In this document: positions 7,519 to 14,890 of the stretch, piece after piece
How the letters are laid out: each line of letters opens with the position of its first letter
Position numbering within the stretch: position 1 is the first letter of the stretch
From: Gemmatimonadaceae bacterium
GTDB taxonomy: Bacteria > Gemmatimonadota > Gemmatimonadetes > Gemmatimonadales > Gemmatimonadaceae
Direction of reading: 5' to 3'
Assembly (NCBI GenBank): GCA_011525845.1
Contig: WYBP01000018.1
Span: 124,001 to 188,000 of the forward strand
Length of the DNA: 64,000 nt
The notes under the pieces: generated by a model
Seen by the model: only the letters and a program-made list of their open reading frames with translations
Databases searched by the model: none
Told to the model about the DNA's origin: nothing
Translations under genes and position numbers: made by a program

Positions 7519-8447
7519 GCGGCGTCCCCGAGCAGGCCGGGGTTCAGGAGGCGCGCGGGGTCGAACCGCTCCCTGATCCGCAGCGAGAGGGCGTTCCAGT
7601 CCCAGCGGCGCGCGCGGTCCTCCGGTGCGAGGCGCGCCCGCACGGCGTTCCAGATGGCCGGATCCGCGGGCCGGGCGTCCCCGCACGCCGCCAGCCGCGA
7701 GCGCGACTCCGCGACGAACGCCGCGTTCCCCCCGACGCGCACGAGCGCGCGCGCCGACCCGTCGAATCCGAGTGCGCCGGCGCTCGCAGCGCCGAGCCGG
7801 ACGATCGCCATCGGCGCGAGGGGACCGCGGGCGAACGCGTCGAGTGCGGCACGAAGCCGCTCGACCCCCGCATCATCCGCGTGCAGCACCCAGCTCTCCT
7901 CCCCGGGAGGGAGCGCACGCAGCCGCAGGTGCAGCCGCGTGAGGACGGCGAGCGTGCCCCACGACCCCGTGAGTGCCCGCGTCAGGTCGAATCCCGCGAC
8001 GTTCTTCACCACGCGTCCGCCCGCCACCAGCGTGCGCGCGCGCCCATCCACCGCCTCCACCCCGAGCACGAGGTCGCGCGGGCGGCCGAGCGCCGCCGCG
8101 CAGGGGCCGTCCGTGGCGGTCGCGACCGTGGCGCCGACGGTGCCGGTGTCATCCCCCCACGGAAGGAGTGGGCACCACTGCCGGTGCGCGCGCGTGACCT
8201 CGTCGAGCTCGGCGAGGGTCGTCGCCGCGCCGACGCTGATCGTGAGGTCACCCGGCGTGTGCGCATCGACTCCCCGGAACGCCTCGAGCGAGAGCGGTTC
8301 CGCGTCCCGCACCGGATGTCCCGCGTCCATCCACGTGCCGGCGCCGCGGATGCGCAGCCGTGCGCGGCGTGCGGACGCATCGCGCACGAGCGCCGCGAGC
8401 TCGGCGGTCCCGGCGGGCGTGTGCGTGGGGCCTCCGGGAGCCGTCAT
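7515..8447 (-). CDS. glcE: Glycolate oxidase FAD-binding subunit GlcE
   Basis: 310 residues from ATG at 8447, overlapping the glcD stop as ATGA. It has the PCMH-type FAD-binding fold, with RGAGTWMDAG near residues 34-43 and GRVVKNVAGFDLTR in the middle, and ends in a short FAD-linked oxidase segment (DPARLLNPG). It is shorter than GlcD, as expected for GlcE. With GlcD and GlcF it oxidises glycolate to glyoxylate. Confidence 0.92.
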   Translation of the reverse strand: MTAPGGPTHTPAGTAELAALVRDASARRARLRIRGAGTWMDAGHPVRDAEPLSLEAFRGVDAHTPGDLTISVGAATTLAELDEVTRAHRQWCPLLPWGDDTGTVGATVATATDGPCAAALGRPRDLVLGVEAVDGRARTLVAGGRVVKNVAGFDLTRALTGSWGTLAVLTRLHLRLRALPPGEESWVLHADDAGVERLRAALDAFARGPLAPMAIVRLGAASAGALGFDGSARALVRVGGNAAFVAESRSRLAACGDARPADPAIWNAVRARLAPEDRARRWDWNALSLRIRERFDPARLLNPGLLGDAA

Positions 8448-9889
8448 CGCGCGACGGCCTCGCGGGCGAGCGCGCGCGCCGCCGGCGCGGCATGCCATTC
8501 CCGGCAGGCGCGCACCGGCACGACCTTCCCGGGGTTCGCCCTCCTCGAAGGATCGAACACGTCGCGCAGCGTGCACATCGCGTCGAGCGTGTCGGCCGTG
8601 AAGAGCGCATCCATATAGGGCAGCTTGTCGAGCCCGACGCCGTGCTCCCCGGTGATCGTCCCGCCCTCTGCGATGCAGCGCGTCATGATCTCGCGCATGG
8701 CGCCGTGCACCCGGCGCGACGCGTCGGGGTCGTTCGCGTCGTAGGGGATGTTCGGATGGAGGTTCCCGTCCCCGGCGTGGAAGACGTTGCACACCCGCAC
8801 GCCATGCCGCTCGCCGATCCGCCGGATCTCGTCGAGCAGATCCGCGAGCCGTGTGCGCGGGACCACGGCATCCTGCACCGCGAGGTGCGGCGCCACGCGC
8901 CCCATCGCGCCGAACGCCTTCTTGCGCCCCTGCCAGAGGCGCGCCCGCTCGGCCGCGTCGTGCGCGATGCGCACCTCGCGCGCGCCCGCGCCCCGGCACT
9001 CGGCCTCCACCGCGCGCGCGTCGTCCTCGAGGCCCGCCGCCGCGCCATCCACCTCGATGAGGAGCACGGCGGCCGCATCGCGCGGATAGCCGGCGGCATA
9101 GATGCTCGACTCCACCGCCTCGATCGTGGCCTGGTCCATCAGCTCGAGCGCGGCGGGGAGGATCCCCGCCGCGACGATGCGGGAGGTGGCATCCGCGGCC
9201 GCACGCACCGAGGTGAAGTCGGCGAGGAGGGTGATCACCCGCTCCGGGTCCCGGGTGAGCCGCACGGTCACGTCCACCACCACGCCGAAGCACCCCTCGC
9301 TGCCGACGAAGGCGCCGAGCAGGTCGTAGCCGCCCTCGTCGCCGCGGTCGAGGGTGGTGAGGGTTCCGTCGGGGAGCACCACGGTGGCCCGCACCACATG
9401 GTTGAGCGTGACGCCGTACTTGAGGCAGTGCGGCCCCCCCGCGTTCTCGGCGATGTTCCCGCCGATGGTGCACGCCGTCTGCGACGAGGGGTCGGGGGCG
9501 TAGTGCAGGCCGTGGGGCGCGACGGCGCGCGAGAGCGAGGCGTTCACCACGCCGGGCTCCACCGTCGCGGTGCGCGCCTCCGCGTCCACCGCGATGATGC
9601 GCTTGAGCCGGTGCAGGCCGAGGAGGGTCACGCCATCCGCGAGCGCACCCCCCGAGAGGCCGGTGCCCGCGCCCCGGGCGACGAAGGGCGCCTCCGCCTC
9701 CGCGAGCGCGCGCATCACCGCGACGAGTTCCTCGCGCGAGCCGGGGAAGACCGCGAGCGCGGGCTGCCGCTCGAGGCCGGGAAGGCCGTCGGACCGGTAG
9801 ACGAGCAGCGAGGAGGCGCGCGTCAGCACGTGCCGCGCGCCGACGATCCGCGCGAGGGTCGCGGCGAGTGCGGGGGCGTCAGGGTTCAC
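8444..9889 (-). CDS. glcD: Glycolate oxidase catalytic FAD subunit GlcD
   Basis: 481 residues from GTG at 9889. FAD-binding PCMH domain with VARGAGTGLSGGALADG and IGGNIAENAGGPHCLKYG, then the FAD-linked oxidase C-terminal domain with NVFHAGDGNLHPNIPYD, the GEHGVGLDK motif and a closing FDPSRRANPGKV. It oxidises glycolate (or D-lactate) in the cytoplasm. An upstream in-frame ATG at 9955 lies inside the terminator hairpin and is unlikely. TAGCTT ends 7 bases before this GTG and no Shine-Dalgarno sequence is present, which favours a leaderless start here. First gene of the glcDEF-HAD-ygfZ operon. Confidence 0.92.
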   Translation of the reverse strand: MNPDAPALAATLARIVGARHVLTRASSLLVYRSDGLPGLERQPALAVFPGSREELVAVMRALAEAEAPFVARGAGTGLSGGALADGVTLLGLHRLKRIIAVDAEARTATVEPGVVNASLSRAVAPHGLHYAPDPSSQTACTIGGNIAENAGGPHCLKYGVTLNHVVRATVVLPDGTLTTLDRGDEGGYDLLGAFVGSEGCFGVVVDVTVRLTRDPERVITLLADFTSVRAAADATSRIVAAGILPAALELMDQATIEAVESSIYAAGYPRDAAAVLLIEVDGAAAGLEDDARAVEAECRGAGAREVRIAHDAAERARLWQGRKKAFGAMGRVAPHLAVQDAVVPRTRLADLLDEIRRIGERHGVRVCNVFHAGDGNLHPNIPYDANDPDASRRVHGAMREIMTRCIAEGGTITGEHGVGLDKLPYMDALFTADTLDAMCTLRDVFDPSRRANPGKVVPVRACREWHAAPAARALAREAVAR

Positions 9890-9896
9890 GCGCGGG

Positions 9897-9902
9897 AAGC
9901 TA
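9897..9902 (-). promoter_or_regulatory. -10 hexamer TAGCTT for glcDEF
   Basis: TAGCTT followed by 7 bases (CCCGCGC) and the GTG of glcD at 9889. It lies just downstream of the terminator that isolates the operon from the sigma-factor gene. Confidence 0.5.
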
Positions 9903-9929
9903 GGCGCATCCCGCAGGCGGCGGAATGAC

Positions 9930-9968
9930 GAAGGGGGCCCGGACGCGAGTGGCATCCGGACCCCCTTC
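9930..9968 (-). terminator. Terminator of the sigma-factor gene
   Basis: GAAGGGGG/CCCCCTTC plus TCCGGA/CCGGA arms form a 14-bp stem with one mismatch around an 11-base loop. It lies 54 bases after the sigma-factor stop and before glcD. There is no long U-run on either side, so strength is uncertain. Confidence 0.6.
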
Positions 9969-10021
9969 GCTGTCGCCGCGCGTTCACCGGGCGCGCGACG
10001 ACGGCTGCTGCCCTCACGCGG

Positions 10022-10915
10022 TCAGGTGACCGCCCAGAATCCCGCCAGCGAACGCCCCTCGGGGGAGGTGCGCAGCTTGTCGAAGGCGCGCTCGCGGATC
10101 TGCCGGATGCGCTCGCGGGTCACGCCCATCAGCGCGCCGATCTTCTCGAGCGTCATCGCCTCGGCGCCCTCGTCGAGTCCGTAGTAGAGGTTGAGGATCT
10201 TGCGCTCGCGCGGCGTCAGGTACTGCTGGAAGACGCGGTCGATGCACTCGCGCATGAGCTTGAAGTCGGTGCGCTCCTCGATCTCCACGCCGTCGCCGCC
10301 GGCGAAGCGCTCGCCGAGGGTGCAGGCCTCGCGGTCGGAGCGGTCGACCGGGGCGTCGAGGGAGAGCTCGGTGGAGCTCATCGCCTTGGAGGCGCGGACC
10401 TGCTCCGGGCTCTCGTCGAGGAGGCGGCCGATCTCGCCGTCCGTCGGGTCGCGCTTCAGCACCTGGGCCAGCACAGTCTCCGCGCGGGAGAGGCGGATGA
10501 GCTGCGAGTTCTGGTTCAGCGGGATGCGGACCGAGCGGGTCTGCTCCGCCAGCGCCTTGAGGACTGCCTGGCGCACCCACCACACGGCGTAGGAGATGAA
10601 CTTCACGCCCTGGTCGGGATCGAACTTCCGGACCGCCTTGAGGAGGCCCTCGTTCCCGATGGCGACGAGCTCGGAGAGGTCGAGGCCGTGGCCCTGGTAC
10701 TTCTTCACGTAGGAGATCACGAACCGGAGGTTCGCGGTCACGAGCCGCTCGGCGGCGGCCTCATCGCCCTTCTGCGCGAGGCGGGCGAGCCGACGCTCTT
10801 CGGCGGCGTCGGTGATCAGCGGGAGCTTCTGGATGTCCTGGAGGTACTGGTCGAACGCGGATGAAGGTGAGGAACGGAAGTAGCCTTTCGATCTCGATTC
10901 AGTCGCGTGCTGCAT
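10022..10915 (-). CDS. Primary-type RNA polymerase sigma factor (sigma-70, RpoD/SigA-like)
   Basis: 297 residues from ATG at 10915, which follows GGGGTGGGT. Region 1.2 begins at SAFDQYLQDIQKLPL; region 2 has NLRFVISYVKKYQGHGLDLSEL and FISYAVWWVRQAVLKAL; region 4.2 ends with MGVTRERIRQIRERAFDKLR. Region 1.1 and the long non-conserved insert are absent, so it is short for an RpoD but complete for core promoter recognition. An in-frame GTG at 10993 would add 26 residues with no family similarity. Upstream there is its own promoter, downstream a hairpin: a monocistronic unit. It could be the housekeeping factor or a group 2 paralogue; the window cannot decide. Confidence 0.9.
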   Translation of the reverse strand: MQHATESRSKGYFRSSPSSAFDQYLQDIQKLPLITDAAEERRLARLAQKGDEAAAERLVTANLRFVISYVKKYQGHGLDLSELVAIGNEGLLKAVRKFDPDQGVKFISYAVWWVRQAVLKALAEQTRSVRIPLNQNSQLIRLSRAETVLAQVLKRDPTDGEIGRLLDESPEQVRASKAMSSTELSLDAPVDRSDREACTLGERFAGGDGVEIEERTDFKLMRECIDRVFQQYLTPRERKILNLYYGLDEGAEAMTLEKIGALMGVTRERIRQIRERAFDKLRTSPEGRSLAGFWAVT

Positions 10916-11024
10916 ACCCACCCCGTAGACCGCGTGTTGAATGAAACGGCCGACTTCGCCGCCAAACGCATTCAGGGACGTGATGCGAATCACCTATCTC
11001 GGGCCAGTACCGCCCGGGAGGCAT

Positions 11025-11054
11025 AGGCTAGTGGCGGGGGGAGATGGCGGTCAA
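11025..11054 (-). promoter_or_regulatory. Promoter of the sigma-factor gene
   Basis: On the minus strand TTGACC (11054-11049), an 18-base spacer and TAGCCT (11030-11025). The predicted start near 11018 gives a leader of about 100 bases to the ATG at 10915. Confidence 0.55.
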
Positions 11055-11096
11055 CAGCCAAGAAGTGTGCCAAAGCGACACCACGGCGTCGCCAAT

Positions 11097-11129
11097 GCGC
11101 CATCTCGTTGACAGGCAACGAGATGGCGC
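11097..11129 (-). terminator. Perfect 14-bp hairpin after aroB
   Basis: GCGCCATCTCGTTG and its exact complement surround a 5-base loop (11111-11115). It starts 3 bases after the aroB stop. Only ATT follows on the minus strand, so it is either a U-poor terminator or an mRNA 3'-end stabiliser. The 9-mer GAGATGGCG of one arm occurs again at 11041-11049. Confidence 0.6.
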
Positions 11130-11132
11130 AGG

Positions 11133-12227
11133 TCACAAATGTTCGAGAGCGCGGATGACGTCGGCGTCCGGGGCCGGGATCCCGTAACCGGACTCGCTGC
11201 CGGCCATCTCACCCAGCGCGCGAGGCAGTGCGTACGCAACTCGACCGCCGCTCGATTTCTTGTCAGTGCGCGTGGCCGTGAGCACCTCCGCGGGGCTGAC
11301 ACCGTCTGGAAGTCGAACAGGGAGGCCGGCCGCGTCGCACACCGTGGCGATGGAATCGGCGAGTCCGCGCTGCGCGAGCCGCAGGCGTTCGGCGAGGATC
11401 CCCTCGGCCACCATCCCGATCGCCACCGCCTCCCCGTGTGCGATCCCGTAGGCCGTCACCTGCTCGATCGCGTGCCCGATCGTGTGCCCGAAGTTGAGGA
11501 CCTTCCGCAGGCCGCGCTCGCGCTCGTCCTTCCGGACCACGTCCACCTTGATCTCGATGGAGCGCCGGACGAGCTGCAGGCTGGTCGCGTCGTCGGGGGC
11601 GTTGCCGTGCAGGATCTGCCGGAGGTTCGCCGCGATCCAGCCGAAGTACGCGGCGTCCGCGATCACGCCGTGCTTGATGGCCTCGGCGAGCCCGGAGCGC
11701 ACCTCCTTCTGCGGGAGGGTCGCGAGGAGCTGCGGGTCGGCGATCACGAGCGCGGGGTGGTGGAACGCCCCGACGAGGTTCTTCCCGCTCGGGGTGTCGA
11801 CGCCCGTCTTCCCGCCGATCGACGCGTCGATCATGGCGAGGAGCGTCGAGGGCACCTGCACGAGCGGCACGCCGCGCATGTAAGTGGCGGCGACGAATCC
11901 CGCGAGGTCCCCGGTGACGCCGCCGCCGAGCGCGACGACGACGGTGTCGCGCCCGAAGCCCGCCTCGACGAGCTGGTCGGTGAGCGATCCCCACGTGGAG
12001 CGCGACTTGTGCTTCTCGCCCGCGGGGAAGGTGAGGAGGAGCGGGTCACCACCCGCGGCGGCGAGCGATGCGCGCGCCCGTTCGCCGTAGAGCGCCGCCA
12101 CCTGCGCGTCGGCGATCAGGGCGACCCGATGCGCGGGGAGCCGGGCCGCGATCCGCGCGCCGAGGGTGTCGAGGGCGCCGGGCGCGACGTCGATCTCCGC
12201 GCCGTGGAGGGTGAGCCCCCCGGGCAC
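11133..12227 (-). CDS. aroB: 3-dehydroquinate synthase
   Basis: 364 residues from GTG at 12227, two bases after the stop of the adenosyltransferase gene. It carries the NAD-binding GGGVTGDLAGFVAATYMRG, the substrate segment SIGGKTGVDT, KHGVIAD and the metal-binding GHTIGHAIE. It catalyses the second step of the shikimate pathway, DAHP to 3-dehydroquinate, in the cytoplasm with NAD+ and a divalent metal. Length is normal. It is the last gene of the kinase-adenosyltransferase-aroB operon rather than sitting with aroK or other shikimate genes. Confidence 0.95.
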   Translation of the reverse strand: MPGGLTLHGAEIDVAPGALDTLGARIAARLPAHRVALIADAQVAALYGERARASLAAAGGDPLLLTFPAGEKHKSRSTWGSLTDQLVEAGFGRDTVVVALGGGVTGDLAGFVAATYMRGVPLVQVPSTLLAMIDASIGGKTGVDTPSGKNLVGAFHHPALVIADPQLLATLPQKEVRSGLAEAIKHGVIADAAYFGWIAANLRQILHGNAPDDATSLQLVRRSIEIKVDVVRKDERERGLRKVLNFGHTIGHAIEQVTAYGIAHGEAVAIGMVAEGILAERLRLAQRGLADSIATVCDAAGLPVRLPDGVSPAEVLTATRTDKKSSGGRVAYALPRALGEMAGSESGYGIPAPDADVIRALEHL

Positions 12228-12229
12228 GG

Positions 12230-12781
12230 CTACCAGGTGACTTCGCCGGCTCCCGCGCGCCGGTTCGCCACGCGGGCGAGCACGAAGAGCAGGTCGGAGA
12301 GCCGGTTGAGGTAGATCACGACGATCTGGGGGATCTCGGCCTCGCGCTGCAGCCGGATGATCGCGCGTTCCGCGCGCCGGCAGACGGTGCGCGCCACGTG
12401 CAGGGCGGCCGCCTTGGGGGTGCCGCCGGGCATGATGAAGGCCTTGAGGGGTTCGAGCTCCGCCTCGCCGTCGTCGATCGCCTGCTCCAGCTGGCCGATC
12501 CGCGCGTCCGAGATGCGCGCCTTGGCGAGCTGCTCCTTCATCTTCTCGTGGTCGGGCGTCGCGAGCAGCGCGCCGAGCGCGAAGAGGTCGCGCTGGATGG
12601 GGGCGAGCACCTCGTCGATCCGCGGCATCACGTCGACCGACCGGGCCATGCCGAGCACCGCGTTCAGCTCGTCGACGTCCCCATAGGCGGCGACCCGTGC
12701 ATGGTCCTTCGGCACGCGACCGCCCCCGAAGAGGCCCGTGTCCCCGTCGTCGCCGGTCTTGGTGTAGATCTTCATGCTCAT
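12230..12781 (-). CDS. pduO: ATP:cob(I)alamin adenosyltransferase, PduO type
   Basis: 183 residues. It has the N-terminal MKIYTKTGDDGDTGLFGG ATP-binding motif, the VAAYGDVDELNA helix and a C-terminal RVANRR helix. It transfers the adenosyl group of ATP to cob(I)alamin, giving coenzyme B12, in the cytoplasm. The start may be the ATG at 12781 or the one at 12775. TAGATT ends exactly 6 bases before 12781, and the TAG is the kinase stop codon, so this gene may have its own leaderless promoter inside the operon. No B12-dependent mutase is in the window. Confidence 0.93.
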   Translation of the reverse strand: MSMKIYTKTGDDGDTGLFGGGRVPKDHARVAAYGDVDELNAVLGMARSVDVMPRIDEVLAPIQRDLFALGALLATPDHEKMKEQLAKARISDARIGQLEQAIDDGEAELEPLKAFIMPGGTPKAAALHVARTVCRRAERAIIRLQREAEIPQIVVIYLNRLSDLLFVLARVANRRAGAGEVTW

Positions 12782-12787
12782 GCCCCG

Positions 12788-12793
12788 AATCTA
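12788..12793 (-). promoter_or_regulatory. -10 hexamer TAGATT for pduO-aroB
   Basis: TAGATT, CGGGGC, ATG at 12781. The TAG is the stop of the kinase gene. The same word TAGATTCGGGG precedes ruvB. Confidence 0.45.
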
Positions 12794-13795
12794 ACGTCCG
12801 CCGCGGCCCCCGGAGTCGGAGATGGCGGAGATCTCCTCGGTGCTGCGGGTGGGCGGCCGGTAGCTCTCGGGGAAGAGGTCGGCGAGGTGCGCCTGCAGGC
12901 GTTCGGGGGAGCCGGGCGTGCCGCGACCCGCGCACCAGGCGTCGAGGGTGCGGCCCAGGGCGGCCGCGTTCGGGCGCGCGTCGGGGTCCTTGCTGATGGC
13001 CTGGGCGATCATCTGCTGGATCTCGGCGTCGGCGTCGGGGAGGCGGAGCGCGACGTCGGGGCTGGGGCCGAGCACCACCTCGTCGATCGCCGCGAGGGTC
13101 TCGTCCTCCGTGAAGAGCGAGCGGAGCGCGAAGAGCTCGAAGAGCACGACGCCCATGGCGAAGATGTCGGTGCGGGTGTCCACGCCGCGCCCCATCAGCT
13201 GCTCGGGGCTCATGTAGTGCTTCTTGCCGAGGAGGAGCGGGCGCTTCGCGGCGGGGTCCGCCATCGTGCGCGCCTTGGCGATCCCGAAGTCCCCGAGCTT
13301 CACGTGCCCGTCCCACGTGAGCATCACGTTCCCGGGGGAGACGTCGCGATGGACGATGTCGAGGTGGTTCCCGTCGTCGCCGACGAAGTGGTGCGCGAAG
13401 TCGAGGGCGCGACAGACGCGGCTGGCGCAGTACGCGGCGATGTCGGGGGGCAGGGGGACGCGGCGCGCGCGGTGCGTGTTGATCAGCGTCCGCAGGGTGA
13501 GGCCCTTGATGAACTCCATCGCGATGAAGTACGTGCCGTCCGACTCGCCGAGCTGGTAGATCTGGACGATGTTGCCGTGCACGAGGTTGGCCGAGAGCTT
13601 CGCCTCGTCGATGAAGAGCTGCCGCCACTCCGCGTGCCGGCCGAAGCGGTCATGGATGATCTTGACCGCCATCCGCTTGGTGAAGCCGGCGGTCCCCACC
13701 TGTTCGGCCTCGTAGACGGTGGCCATGCCCCCGCGCGCCACCTCCCGGATGAGGCGCAGCTGGCTCGAGGCGTTCAGGGCGGTGGGAACGGACAT
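12791..13795 (-). CDS. Hanks-type serine/threonine protein kinase
   Basis: 334 residues, essentially one kinase domain. Visible are the glycine loop ARGGMATVYEA (20-30), Lys45 in MAVKII, the alpha-C Glu64, the catalytic HRDVSPGN with Asp151, DFG at 169-171, and the activation-segment end YMSPEQ. The segment between DFG and SPE is poor in Ser/Thr (GIAKARTMADPAAKRPLLLGKK in outline), with one Thr at 178. There is no transmembrane segment or PASTA domain, so it is a cytoplasmic kinase, unlike PknB. The C-terminal 35 residues are charged and Ser-rich. It heads an operon with pduO and aroB and is divergent from the ferredoxin-NADP reductase gene. Confidence 0.92.
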   Translation of the reverse strand: MSVPTALNASSQLRLIREVARGGMATVYEAEQVGTAGFTKRMAVKIIHDRFGRHAEWRQLFIDEAKLSANLVHGNIVQIYQLGESDGTYFIAMEFIKGLTLRTLINTHRARRVPLPPDIAAYCASRVCRALDFAHHFVGDDGNHLDIVHRDVSPGNVMLTWDGHVKLGDFGIAKARTMADPAAKRPLLLGKKHYMSPEQLMGRGVDTRTDIFAMGVVLFELFALRSLFTEDETLAAIDEVVLGPSPDVALRLPDADAEIQQMIAQAISKDPDARPNAAALGRTLDAWCAGRGTPGSPERLQAHLADLFPESYRPPTRSTEEISAISDSGGRGGR

Positions 13796-13866
13796 CGGGA
13801 TCGGATGGGAAGGTGTGAGGCGGGGAACCGTTGCTCCCGGAGGGCGGGAGCGGCGAGCTTTCGGGA

Positions 13867-14886
13867 ATGGCCATCCACGACATACGCGACATCACTATTA
13901 TCGGCGCGGGACCCTCGGGACTGTTCGCCCTATTCTATGCTGGGATGCGCGGGGCGAGTGCGCAAATCATCGAAGCGCTGCCGGAGCCCGGGGGGCAGCT
14001 CACCGCCCTCTACCCCGAGAAGTTCATCTTCGACGTGGCCGGGTTCCCCAAGGTCCTTGCCAAGGACCTGGTGCGGGACCTCCGGGCGCAGGCGGGCCAG
14101 TTCCAGGAGCCGATCCACTGCGGCCAGCGGGTGGTGGGCCTCGAGGAGGCCGACGGGGTGTTCACGCTCGTCACCGAGACCGACCGGTTCCCGACGCGCT
14201 CCCTGATCATCGCCGCCGGGATCGGGGCGTTCTCGCCGCGGCGCCTGCCCCAGGCCTGCGCCGAACCCTGGTACGGCAGGGGGATCCACGACACGGTGCA
14301 GGACCCGAAGGCGTTCGCGGGCCGGCAGGTGGTGATCATCGGCGGCGGGGACACCGCGTTCGACTGGGCGCACCAGCTGGAAGGTGTCGCGGCGGGCATC
14401 ACGCTCGTCCATAGGAGTGATCGCTTCCGCGCGCACCAGGCCACCGTGGACCTGGTGCTCGCCTCGGCGGCGGCCGGCCGGTGCGCGGTCCACACCTTCC
14501 ACGAGCTCGCCGACGTGATCGCCGAGGACGGACGGATCGTCGGTCTCGACCTGAAGGACATCAAGCAGAAGACGGTGCGACGGGTGCCCTGCGACGTGGT
14601 GCTCCCGATGCTCGGCTTCGTGAGCGACATGGGGACGCTGCTCGAATGGGGCCTCACCCTGGAGAAGAACGAGATCGTGGTGAACCAGGTGATGGAGACC
14701 GGGCGGCCGGGGATCTGGGCGGCCGGCGACGTGAACACGTATCCCGGGAAGCTGAAGTTGATCGCGACGGGCTTCGCCGAGGCGGCGACGGCCGTGAACC
14801 AGGCCGTGCACTGGGTGTACCCGGAGAAGAAGGTGAACCCCGGCCATTCCTCGAACCTCGCCGTCTTCGGCCAGAAGGACGATTGA
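13867..14886 (+). CDS. Ferredoxin-NADP reductase, thioredoxin-reductase-like type
   Basis: 339 residues from ATG at 13867. GAGPSG (13-18) binds FAD, GGGDTAFDWA in the middle binds NADPH, and the C-terminal AAGDVNTYPGKLKLIATGFAEA closes the FAD site. The CxxC of thioredoxin reductases is missing, so this is the YumC/TrxR-like FNR class that reduces ferredoxin or flavodoxin with NADPH. It stands divergent from the kinase gene and four bases upstream of tamA. The sequence GAGCTT-TCGGGA-ATG resembles the window's leaderless promoter pattern except for the first base. Confidence 0.92.
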   Translation: MAIHDIRDITIIGAGPSGLFALFYAGMRGASAQIIEALPEPGGQLTALYPEKFIFDVAGFPKVLAKDLVRDLRAQAGQFQEPIHCGQRVVGLEEADGVFTLVTETDRFPTRSLIIAAGIGAFSPRRLPQACAEPWYGRGIHDTVQDPKAFAGRQVVIIGGGDTAFDWAHQLEGVAAGITLVHRSDRFRAHQATVDLVLASAAAGRCAVHTFHELADVIAEDGRIVGLDLKDIKQKTVRRVPCDVVLPMLGFVSDMGTLLEWGLTLEKNEIVVNQVMETGRPGIWAAGDVNTYPGKLKLIATGFAEAATAVNQAVHWVYPEKKVNPGHSSNLAVFGQKDD

Positions 14887-14890
14887 TCTC

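Noticed and set aside
9890-9955. Upstream ATG start for glcD at 9955
   Set aside because: The ATG lies inside the terminator hairpin, and the added residues match nothing in GlcD. The leaderless GTG at 9889 is better supported.
10916-10993. Upstream GTG start of the sigma factor
   Set aside because: The extra 26 residues are not sigma-like and the ATG at 10915 has a G-rich ribosome-binding site. Not fully excluded.
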